A stretch of 6,923 nt of DNA. It comes from Clostridiales bacterium UBA4717. Lineage in GTDB: Bacteria; Bacillota; Clostridia; Oscillospirales; CAG-272. The notes beneath the pieces are model-generated. The model was not told the origin of the DNA. It saw nothing but the letters and a program-made list of their open reading frames with translations, and searched no databases. This document shows, piece by piece, positions 1 through 5,595 of the stretch (its first letter is position 1; each line of letters begins with the position of its first letter). Location of the stretch: NCBI GenBank assembly GCA_002404395.1, contig DHJP01000023.1:1-6923 (forward strand). Reading direction: 5' to 3'. Made by a program: the position numbers and the translations under genes.

Positions 1-17
1 CGGCGAAGCCGGCCCAA
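1..17 (-). repeat. Small GC-rich hairpin, third copy of a dispersed element, cut by the window edge
   Basis: Read on the minus strand, the sequence after the membrane protein gene is TTGG followed by GCCGGC-TTC-GCCG, where the window ends. This is the layout of the hairpins at 2830-2848 and 5522-5540: TTGR, a six-base arm starting GCCG, a three-base loop, then the complementary arm. Two bases of the second arm would lie outside the window. It sits 25 bases after the stop codon of the gene at 42-563, so it could instead be the start of an ordinary rho-independent terminator; the T-run that would decide this is not visible. Confidence 0.4.
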
Positions 18-41
18 TTACTGTAAATTGTTATCGTTCAG

Positions 42-563
42 TCAGTCTGCCAGCGAGGCAAACGAGTTTGCTACGCTTCTTGTCATATCCGTCAGGCGCG
101 GAAGCGCGTAATATGCAAGCGCGGCAATAATGATCAAAGAAATCAGAGTAAAAATCAAGGATCTGATGCTTGTTCCGTTTTTACCAAAGAGATTCTCGGC
201 GCGGGAAGCATCTTCGGGGAGTATATAGTACCTTACTTCGTTCGAGTTGCCGTTTACGCGTTTGACGATCTTTCCGAAAACACCGTTTTTTTTGAGACTG
301 TGCAGTACCGATTTGCCGGCACCGCCGATCTTGTCTGCGGAAATTGCTGTTTCTGGAGAATCGGCTTTGTTTTCAAGCAGACCCGAGACAAACTTTCCGA
401 GCGTTATACGGTTGAGGAAAGAGAACACCGCGGCAGCAGCGATCCCAATTAAGATTGACCAGATCAATATATTTCCGGTGATGAGAGGACTGTTTCCGAT
501 ATCAACCGGGGTATTGAAATAGTTTACGATGGTTTCCCACAATGCTTTGAAAAAATCGATCAT
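42..563 (-). CDS. Small integral membrane protein with two transmembrane helices, function unknown
   Basis: A 173-residue protein I cannot assign to a characterised family. Hydrophobic segments at about residues 28-50 and 134-155 look like two membrane helices. The segment between them (about 51-133) is polar and Lys/Arg-rich, probably cytoplasmic by the positive-inside tendency, and contains a compact stretch around 77-120 (Lys-Ile-Gly-Gly-Ala-Gly-Lys, then Arg-Tyr-Tyr-Ile-Leu-Pro-Glu). There is no cleavable signal peptide or recognisable catalytic motif. The Gly-Gly-Ala-Gly-Lys-Ser piece is too short and lacks the context of a real Walker A loop. The ATG at 563 is supported by GGAG eight bases upstream. 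The gene follows serS by 35 bp with no terminator between them, so co-transcription is likely. Proteins of this layout occur near serS in Clostridia, in my recollection, but that is not a function. Confidence 0.8.
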   Translation of the reverse strand: MIDFFKALWETIVNYFNTPVDIGNSPLITGNILIWSILIGIAAAAVFSFLNRITLGKFVSGLLENKADSPETAISADKIGGAGKSVLHSLKKNGVFGKIVKRVNGNSNEVRYYILPEDASRAENLFGKNGTSIRSLIFTLISLIIIAALAYYALPRLTDMTRSVANSFASLAD

Positions 564-598
564 ACCCCTAACTCCGATTGTTTGAAAATTGAACGATA

Positions 599-1870
599 TT
601 ACTTTATAATATCGACGCCCATATACTTTCTGAGCACTTCGGGAACGGTAATTGATCCGTCGGCGTTCTGGTAGTTTTCGATAATAGCGGCAACCGTTCT
701 GCCTACTGCGACACCCGAACCGTTGAGCGTGTGAACATATCTTGCCTTGTCCTTGGCATCGGCTTTGAATTTGATATTGGCTCTGCGTGCCTGATAATCT
801 TCAAAGTCGGAGCAAGAGCTGATCTCAACATATCTGCCGTATGAAGGCATATATACTTCGATATCATATGTTTTGGCGGACGAGAATCCCATATCTCCGG
901 TAGACAGGCAGACTACGCGGTGCGGCAAGCCGAGGCCTTTAAGTACGTTTTGAGCATCAAGCGTCAGGCTTTCAAGCTCATCATACGAGGTTTCGGGCGT
1001 TGTGAATTTGACAAGTTCAACCTTGTTGAATTGGTGCTGACGGATAAGTCCGCGGGTATCTCTGCCGGCGCTTCCGGCTTCGGCACGGAAGCAAGCCGAG
1101 TATGCACAATATTTGATCGGCAGGTCGGCAGCGTTGAGAATTTCATCGCGATGCATATTTGTTACCGGAACTTCGGCGGTAGGAATCAGGAAGTAATCGT
1201 AGTTTGCAAGTTTGAACGCATCGTCTTCAAATTTCGGGAGCTGACCCGTACCGCGCATAGACGCACGGTTTACCATATACGGCGGGAAAATTTCGGTATA
1301 TCCGACCGAAGTATGTGTGTCGAGATAATAGCTTACTATAGAACGTTCAAGCTTTGCGCCGAGTCCCTTATAAAAGTGAAAACGTGTGCCTGTAACCTTT
1401 GCAGCGGTTTCGGGATCAAGAATACCGAGATTTGCTCCGATATCCCAATGCGCTTTCGGTTCAAAGTCAAAATTTCTGACGTCTCCCCAACGGCGTATCT
1501 CCACATTTTCAGAGTCGTCCTTTCCGATCGGTACGGACATATGAGGAAGATTCGGTATGCCGAGCAGGGTATTTTCGATCTCGGTATCAATTGTGCCGAT
1601 CTTATCGGTGTCGGATTTGACCTTGTCGGAAAGCTCCTTCATTTCCGCAAATATAGGTGCAACATCCTTGCCTTCCTTTTTCATCTGCGGGATCTGCTTT
1701 GAAACGGCATTCTGCTTAGCTTTCTGAGCCTCGGAATCGGCGATCAGTGCGCGTCTTTCCTCGTCAAGCGCCAGAATACGGTCAATATCCTCGCTGTAAT
1801 CCTTGCCTCTGGTCAGCAGTCTTTCCTTAACAAAATCGCGGTTTTCTTTGATAAATTTGATGTCTAACAT
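599..1870 (-). CDS. serS: Seryl-tRNA synthetase
   Basis: Cytoplasmic class II aminoacyl-tRNA synthetase that charges tRNA-Ser (and tRNA-Sec where present) with serine using ATP. With the start chosen here it is 423 residues, the usual bacterial length. Residues 1 to about 110 form the charged N-terminal helical arm that grips the long variable arm of tRNA-Ser. The catalytic domain follows. The TAEVP serine-site motif is at 231-235. Motif 2, beginning [15 protein letters not shown], is at 260-281. Motif 3, with [16 protein letters not shown], ends near 401. The frame is open back to a GTG at 1879, but AGGGAG overlaps that GTG and lies eight bases before the ATG at 1870, giving the family-typical MLDIKFI start. 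It lies 64 bp after parB and 35 bp before the membrane protein gene. That gap is far too short for the T-box leader many Firmicutes synthetase genes carry. Confidence 0.97.
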   Translation of the reverse strand: MLDIKFIKENRDFVKERLLTRGKDYSEDIDRILALDEERRALIADSEAQKAKQNAVSKQIPQMKKEGKDVAPIFAEMKELSDKVKSDTDKIGTIDTEIENTLLGIPNLPHMSVPIGKDDSENVEIRRWGDVRNFDFEPKAHWDIGANLGILDPETAAKVTGTRFHFYKGLGAKLERSIVSYYLDTHTSVGYTEIFPPYMVNRASMRGTGQLPKFEDDAFKLANYDYFLIPTAEVPVTNMHRDEILNAADLPIKYCAYSACFRAEAGSAGRDTRGLIRQHQFNKVELVKFTTPETSYDELESLTLDAQNVLKGLGLPHRVVCLSTGDMGFSSAKTYDIEVYMPSYGRYVEISSCSDFEDYQARRANIKFKADAKDKARYVHTLNGSGVAVGRTVAAIIENYQNADGSITVPEVLRKYMGVDIIK

Positions 1871-1914
1871 CTTTTTCACTCCCTAAACTTTAAAAAATGC
1901 ATATACTAATATTT

Positions 1915-1920
1915 TTTATA
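1915..1920 (-). promoter_or_regulatory. Possible extended -10 element for serS in the parB-serS gap
   Basis: The minus strand of the short AT-rich gap reads TATGATATAAA, an extended -10 (TGA before TATAAA). No convincing -35 lies 16-18 bases upstream. It could give serS some transcription independent of the parAB promoter. AT-rich gaps produce such matches by chance, so this is weak. Confidence 0.25.
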
Positions 1921-1934
1921 TCATAACGCACGCT

Positions 1935-2816
1935 TTAACCGATCTCATCAAAAATCGACTTACCGCAAAGACGTGTGATAATATCTTCAAGCTCCTCAGA
2001 AGAGTCAAAGGCAATAGAGATGCTTTTGTTTTTTGAATTTCTGCGTATTGCAACTTTGTTGCCGAGGTGTGCTGTGATCCGAGATTCAAGCACCTTGTAG
2101 TATTCCGCTTTTTGCGGATCCTCCGAAATTTGTTCGGGCTTAGCTGAGTTAAGCTTACGGATCTTTTCTTCAACCGCTCTTACCGAAAGTTCGGAGGCGG
2201 AGATCAACTCGGCAAGCGGCAAAAGCTCAGCTTTGTTTTTTAGACCGAGCAAAGCTCTGGCATGGCCTGCCGAAAGCTTATGTGCGGAAATCATATCAAG
2301 TATTTCGTCAGGCAAATCAAGCAACCGCATGGAATTGGTCACGGCTACTCTGCTTTTTCCGACTCTTGAAGCGGCTTGTTCCTGAGTAAGCCCATACTCA
2401 TCAATAAGCGACTTATAAGCTTTTGCCTCTTCAATCGGATTAAGATCCTCACGCTGTATATTTTCAATAAGAGCAAGCTCTGCAGCCTTTTTATCGTCAA
2501 CATCCATGATGATGACCGGTACTTCCGAAAGTCCTGCCATTTTTGAAGCACGCCAGCGGCGTTCTCCGGCAATTATTGTATAAAATCCGTTTTCGGAGGG
2601 TCTTACGGTAATCGGCTGAATCAGCCCGTGATTTGAGATTGAATCTGCAAGTTCGGCAAGCGATTGAGTATCAAATTCGTGTCGCGGTTGATCCGGATTC
2701 GGCTCGATCTGAGAGAGTCGAAGCATTATAGCGCCCGAACCGCTTTCGCTTGTTTCAATGGAATTGTCCGCAAATACAGACTCCATGCCTCTTCCGAGGC
2801 CGCGTTTTTTTGTCAT
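1935..2816 (-). CDS. parB: Chromosome partitioning protein ParB (Spo0J), parS-binding CTPase clamp
   Basis: Centromere-binding protein that loads at parS, closes as a CTP-dependent sliding clamp, spreads on origin-proximal DNA and recruits SMC/condensin; it also stimulates its partner ParA. The 293-residue protein has the full family layout. The N-terminal MTKKRGLGRGM start is typical of chromosomal ParB. Next come PNPDQPR at 39-45, the CTP-binding GERRWRA box at 84-90 and ENIQREDL at 118-125. A helix-turn-helix lies at about 143-163 and GHARALL at 184-190. The C-terminal dimerisation domain covers about 235-293. parA ends 38 bp upstream, so the two are one operon. The ATG at 2816 lacks a good Shine-Dalgarno sequence; a small hairpin (2830-2848) occupies that region, so translation may be damped or coupled to parA. 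The family-typical start and lack of an in-frame alternative make the start firm. Confidence 0.97.
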   Translation of the reverse strand: MTKKRGLGRGMESVFADNSIETSESGSGAIMLRLSQIEPNPDQPRHEFDTQSLAELADSISNHGLIQPITVRPSENGFYTIIAGERRWRASKMAGLSEVPVIIMDVDDKKAAELALIENIQREDLNPIEEAKAYKSLIDEYGLTQEQAASRVGKSRVAVTNSMRLLDLPDEILDMISAHKLSAGHARALLGLKNKAELLPLAELISASELSVRAVEEKIRKLNSAKPEQISEDPQKAEYYKVLESRITAHLGNKVAIRRNSKNKSISIAFDSSEELEDIITRLCGKSIFDEIG

Positions 2817-2829
2817 TTCATTTTTCGTT

Positions 2830-2848
2830 GCCGCCGTTGACGGCTCAA
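2830..2848 (-). repeat. Small GC-rich hairpin before the parB start, copy of a dispersed element
   Basis: On the minus strand: TTGA, then GCCGTC-AAC-GGCGGC, ending 13 bases before the parB ATG. The arms form six pairs, one of them a U-G wobble. On the plus strand the same pair would be an A-C mismatch, so the structure suits RNA of the transcribed strand. Together with the flanking base, 18 of 20 positions match the copy at 5522-5540. It lies wholly in the parA-parB gap. It may be a mobile or dispersed repeat, or a translation-modulating hairpin. Confidence 0.6.
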
Positions 2849-2854
2849 TATATT

Positions 2855-3619
2855 CTAACCCAAACGGGAAATTATCTCACGGGCAATATCGGCGTATGCC
2901 TGACAACCTTTGGAATACTTGTCATAGTAGAGGATCGGCTCGCCGTAGCTCGGAGCTTCCGAAAGCTTGACATTTCTGACGATCGTTGTTGAAAACAATT
3001 TATCGGCGTAATATTTCTTAAGTTCATCCATTACCTGCAACGACAAATTCAATCTGCCGTTATACATGGTTATCATTATTCCGGTAATTTCAAGTGCGGG
3101 GTTGTATAGTTTCTTGACTTGTCTGATCGTCAGCATCAGCTGAGTAAGTCCCTCAAGAGCATAATACTCGCACTGCATTGGAATAATTACACCGGTGCTG
3201 GCTGTCAGCGCATTTATCGAAAGCATACCCAATGACGGCGGGCAGTCAATGATTATGTAGTCGTAGTTGCTTTTTACCGGTTCAAGCGCCTCTTTGAGCT
3301 TGGTTTCGCGATGAAGCTCGTCAACAAGTTCAAATTCGGCTCCCGCAAGGGAAATGTGTGCCGGCAAAACCGAGAGGTTCTTGAATTTTGTCTCAATTAT
3401 TGCTTCCTCGGCAGTTCTTCTGCCGATTATCACATCGTATATTGAGGCGTGAATATTTTTTTTACTGATCCCGACTCCGCTTGTTGCATTACCCTGCGGA
3501 TCTATATCCGCAAGCAATACTTTTTTTCCTGCATCGCCGAGTGCGGCGGCGGTATTGACCGCGGAGGTCGTTTTCCCAACGCCGCCTTTTTGGTTGGCAA
3601 AGGCTAAAATATTGGTCAA
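2855..3619 (-). CDS. parA: Chromosome partitioning ATPase ParA (Soj)
   Basis: Deviant Walker-type ATPase of the ParA/MinD superfamily. It dimerises on ATP, binds nucleoid DNA and is cycled by ParB to segregate replication origins; Soj in B. subtilis also acts on DnaA. The 254-residue length is typical of chromosomal ParA. Visible motifs are the deviant Walker A KGGVGKTT at 11-18, the A' region DIDPQGN at 38-44 and Walker B IIIDCPPSL at 122-130. The C-terminal DNA-binding surface region contains VRNVKLSEAPSYGEP (214-228). The start is TTG at 3619: GGAGG lies nine bases upstream, no ATG is available in frame, and the resulting MTNILAFANQKGG start fits the family. A perfect consensus promoter lies upstream, and parS sites sit between it and the second parB-like gene. 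Confidence 0.97.
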   Translation of the reverse strand: MTNILAFANQKGGVGKTTSAVNTAAALGDAGKKVLLADIDPQGNATSGVGISKKNIHASIYDVIIGRRTAEEAIIETKFKNLSVLPAHISLAGAEFELVDELHRETKLKEALEPVKSNYDYIIIDCPPSLGMLSINALTASTGVIIPMQCEYYALEGLTQLMLTIRQVKKLYNPALEITGIMITMYNGRLNLSLQVMDELKKYYADKLFSTTIVRNVKLSEAPSYGEPILYYDKYSKGCQAYADIAREIISRLG

Positions 3620-3656
3620 GTCAGGCTGCCTCCGTTGATTTATTTTCTGCCTATAT

Positions 3657-3685
3657 ATTATATCATTGTATAGCGCCTATGTCAA
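3657..3685 (-). promoter_or_regulatory. Consensus sigma-A promoter of the parA-parB(-serS) operon
   Basis: On the minus strand TTGACA (3680-3685) and TATAAT (3657-3662) are separated by exactly 17 bp, with TG one base before the -10 (extended -10). Both hexamers match the consensus perfectly. Transcription should start near 3650, about 30 bases before the parA TTG. The parS pair lies about 65-95 bp upstream of the -35, so ParB or the Noc-like protein spreading from parS could reach this promoter. Confidence 0.93.
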
Positions 3686-3747
3686 GCAAAATCGGGCTAC
3701 TGAATGTAAAAAAACGGACAGACTTAAAAGACAGCAAGATCGAATAA

Positions 3748-3763
3748 TGTTTCACGTGGAACA
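3748..3763. promoter_or_regulatory. parS centromere site 1
   Basis: TGTTTCACGTGGAACA. Read on the minus strand it is TGTTCCACGTGAAACA, the exact B. subtilis parS consensus as I know it. One mismatched pair breaks the palindrome. It is the expected loading site of the ParB encoded at 1935-2816. It is 17 bp centre to centre from site 2. Confidence 0.95.
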
Positions 3764-3764
3764 T

Positions 3765-3780
3765 TGTTTCACGTGAAACA
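3765..3780. promoter_or_regulatory. parS centromere site 2
   Basis: TGTTTCACGTGAAACA, a perfect 16-bp palindrome matching the parS consensus. It abuts the TAA stop codon of the noc-like gene (3781-3783) and lies one base from site 1. At 17 bp between centres, two ParB dimers would be rotated well apart around the helix (about 1.6 turns). Confidence 0.95.
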
Positions 3781-4560
3781 TTATTCGGAAATGCAGATCC
3801 GGTAGGTAAGCTCCGAATCCTTAGCTTCGCGTGTGCAGTTAACGCGAATCCCGGCAGAACCAATCTGATCTACAAGCTTATTGATCGAATTTTCGATCAG
3901 CCCGAGGTTGCACGCGCGCTTGATCGAGGTGCCGGGGAAAATGCGCCTCGGCATACGTATATTATCTTTGTATTTGTGCAGATAGTCAATAACCGCGCTG
4001 CGCGAGCTTGGATCGTCAATTTCCGCCGCTTTCATAACGAGATCAATCGGGATATGGATGGCTTTGCGTCGATCCTCTGCCGATAATAATGAAAGCCGCA
4101 AAGACGAACGAATTTGCTTCTCTGATACGCCTAATAATACTGCAAGTTCCGAAGCACTGTAATTGCGCTTGCTTATCATATATGAAAGCAGATCGGACGT
4201 AAAATAACGATCGGAATGTTCAGCTGTGCAATATTCGCACAGCATAAGGCTATCCGCGGTGTTTCGGCTGGTAATGATCTGCGCCGGTATGGTTTGGCGT
4301 TCAAGCAATTTGAATGCCGCAAGCCTGCGATAGCCGCACAGCAAACTGTAGTTAAACTTATTTTGATCGTTGCTGTTTTCAACAAATACCGATATTGGGT
4401 GCAAAAGTCCGACTTTGCGTATATTTTCGGCAAGAGAAATGATTTTTGAGCTGTCGGAGAAAGTAGGCATGATCGGTAATTCAATTTCAGAGACGGCTAT
4501 ATTCTGAAGATACGGGCTTTTAATATTGTCAATTGTTTTTTGAGTTTCTTTCTTTTGCAT
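3781..4560 (-). CDS. Divergent second ParB-family protein, Noc-like, with altered CTPase motif
   Basis: A 259-residue ParB/Noc-type DNA-binding protein. Residues about 18-60 carry the ParB-like start of the nucleotide domain (SEIELP, then ISLAENIRKVGLLHPISV). CGYRRLAAFKLL at 75-86 replaces the usual GERR box. A helix-turn-helix lies at about 135-156 (SASELAVLLGVSEKQIRSS). The C-terminal 215-259 ends in alternating beta-like residues that resemble the ParB dimerisation domain. The second nucleotide motif, normally ENxQRE(D/N)L, reads LCEYCTAEH at 107-115, so the Asn and Arg used in CTP binding or hydrolysis are not recognisable. The ATG at 4560 follows GGAGGTGG with a seven-base gap. Position upstream of parA matches noc in Firmicutes, where Noc blocks division over the nucleoid. 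No Noc-binding site (ATTTCCCGGGAAAT type) was seen here, so its target may be parS itself. Calling it Noc is inference. Confidence 0.85.
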   Translation of the reverse strand: MQKKETQKTIDNIKSPYLQNIAVSEIELPIMPTFSDSSKIISLAENIRKVGLLHPISVFVENSNDQNKFNYSLLCGYRRLAAFKLLERQTIPAQIITSRNTADSLMLCEYCTAEHSDRYFTSDLLSYMISKRNYSASELAVLLGVSEKQIRSSLRLSLLSAEDRRKAIHIPIDLVMKAAEIDDPSSRSAVIDYLHKYKDNIRMPRRIFPGTSIKRACNLGLIENSINKLVDQIGSAGIRVNCTREAKDSELTYRICISE

Positions 4561-4581
4561 AGGATTCCACCTCCGACGGAC

Positions 4582-4590
4582 ATTATATCA
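4582..4590 (-). promoter_or_regulatory. Extended -10 promoter of the noc-like gene
   Basis: The minus strand reads TGATATAAT, an extended -10 with a perfect TATAAT at 4582-4587. At 17 bp spacing the -35 position reads CTTATT, a poor match, so the TG extension must carry recognition. It lies between the deacetylase terminator and a strong GGAGGTGG ribosome site, about 22 bases before the ATG. The 5' leader would be only about 15 bases. Confidence 0.7.
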
Positions 4591-4638
4591 AAGCGCGGGC
4601 ATAAAATAAGGCGAGTTTTGTCAAATGCGATAAATAAA

Positions 4639-4693
4639 TATAAAAACAGAGGCATCAACAACGGTCAAAGCTGTTGATGCCTCTGTTTTTATA
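4639..4693 (-). terminator. Bidirectional rho-independent terminator after the deacetylase gene
   Basis: A perfect 22-bp inverted repeat (arms 4639-4660 and 4672-4693) with an 11-base loop, starting three bases after the deacetylase stop codon. The core GAGGCATCAACA stem is flanked by AAAAACA and TGTTTTT, so a T-run follows the stem on either strand. On the minus strand it ends the galT-deacetylase transcript and isolates the partition locus downstream. Confidence 0.93.
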
Positions 4694-4696
4694 ACT

Positions 4697-5509
4697 TTAC
4701 AGATTTGTAACTACGCCGGGTTTGATCTCTGTTTTTTGACCGTCAATACATAACCAGACAGAAAGTGCGGAGGGGTTATATATCATTTTGCGGTCGATCG
4801 ACATTTCGATTCTTCTCAATGCCGTAACATAATCGAAGATCTCAATGTTTGTTGCGAACCACACATCGCCGAGCTTTGAGATCTCCGCGCAGAAGCGGTC
4901 AAGGTCATCCCAGGTAAACGAGGCGTTTTCTTTGTTATATTCGTAAGAATGTCCCCACATATAGAAAAGCGGGGGAGTTGACTTGTATGAATAGTTTTTG
5001 AAATTTTCAAGCATTTCAAAGGCTTTGTCCGCGTGATGATTGGTAGGATCCCAAAGCTTGAAGTTGCGCGGGATATCAAAACGGTGAGTGGAACGGACCG
5101 TTCTTGAATAATTTATGCCGAGATCGGTCATCATATCTAAGGTTTTGTCATCATAGTCGCCGAAAGGATATGACATACCGCGGATCGGATAGCCTGCAAA
5201 TCCCTCAAGGGCTTTTTTGTCTTCATAAAGTTCAAAGAACTTTTCGCCGTTAGGCAGTGAATTGAAGAACGGGTGGGTATAGCCGTGCATGGACACTTCG
5301 TGTCCGCTGTAAAGTTTTTTCAATTCATCAACCTTGTCATACGCCCACCCTCCCGGTACGTAATTGTGACCGTTGAGATGGAATGTGCCTTTTATACCGT
5401 ATTTGTTGAAGATAGCGATAAGCTGTTTGTCGCCGTCATAGTTGCCGTCGTCATAGCTCATGGTGAAAGCTTTTTCTTTTCCGTTTGCAAAGAGGCTTTT
5501 GATTTCCAT
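4697..5509 (-). CDS. Polysaccharide deacetylase-like protein (CE4/NodB domain), no signal peptide
   Basis: Metal-dependent deacetylase of carbohydrate esterase family 4. With this start it has 270 residues. Numbered from the start used here, the motifs are SYDDG at 18-22 (general base and metal Asp), HGYTH at 75-79 (two metal-binding His), the R-x4-PFG motif at 110-117, and a late WGH with its His at 187. The C-terminal 40 residues look like an added beta-rich tail. There is no signal peptide or membrane helix, so it is probably cytoplasmic and its substrate is unlikely to be the cell-wall polymer itself; the true substrate is unknown. The ATG at 5509 is preferred because GGA lies eight bases before it. 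The alternative ATG at 5521, four codons longer, abuts a hairpin and has no ribosome site. It follows galT by 86 bp without a terminator, so it is probably co-transcribed, which hints at a sugar substrate. Confidence 0.88.
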   Translation of the reverse strand: MEIKSLFANGKEKAFTMSYDDGNYDGDKQLIAIFNKYGIKGTFHLNGHNYVPGGWAYDKVDELKKLYSGHEVSMHGYTHPFFNSLPNGEKFFELYEDKKALEGFAGYPIRGMSYPFGDYDDKTLDMMTDLGINYSRTVRSTHRFDIPRNFKLWDPTNHHADKAFEMLENFKNYSYKSTPPLFYMWGHSYEYNKENASFTWDDLDRFCAEISKLGDVWFATNIEIFDYVTALRRIEMSIDRKMIYNPSALSVWLCIDGQKTEIKPGVVTNL

Positions 5510-5521
5510 AATAATTTCCAT

Positions 5522-5540
5522 GCCGCCGTAGGCGGCTCAA
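5522..5540 (-). repeat. Small GC-rich hairpin before the deacetylase start, copy of a dispersed element
   Basis: On the minus strand: TTGA, then GCCGCC-TAC-GGCGGC, a perfect six-pair stem with a three-base loop. It ends directly against an ATG at 5521 and 12 bases before the preferred ATG at 5509. It lies in the galT-deacetylase gap. No T-run follows on the minus strand, so it is not a terminator. It is nearly identical to the copy before parB. Confidence 0.65.
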
Positions 5541-5595
5541 AAAGAAACATTAAAGTCATGCCGAGGTATGGATCTGCTTTTTCAGCATTGCGGAC

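Larger units (their letters stand above)
3741..3787. repeat. 18-bp perfect inverted repeat enclosing the two parS sites
   Basis: The left arm at 3741-3758 (CGAATAATGTTTCACGTG) is the exact reverse complement of 3770-3787, with an 11-base centre. It extends the symmetry of the parS pair five to seven bases outwards on each side and on the right runs into the stop codon and last codon of the noc-like gene. No T-run follows closely on the minus strand, so it does not look like a terminator. Confidence 0.85.

Noticed and set aside
80..86. Walker A-like GGAGKS in the membrane protein
   Set aside because: It has one residue too few for GxxxxGK[ST], no hydrophobic strand before it and no Walker B; the match is accidental.
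920..1702. Open frame of 260 codons on the plus strand, antisense to serS
   Set aside because: It lies wholly inside the well-supported serS gene, its translation resembles no known fold, and no ribosome site or promoter was seen. It reads as a shadow of serS codon use.
3663..3863. 66-codon minus-strand frame running through the parS sites
   Set aside because: It overlaps the end of the noc-like gene in another frame, and its sequence is explained by the parS palindromes and the promoter. It has no ribosome site.
5522..5540. Terminator between galT and the deacetylase
   Set aside because: The hairpin is followed by ATGGAAATT on the minus strand, with no T-run; Ts precede it rather than follow it.
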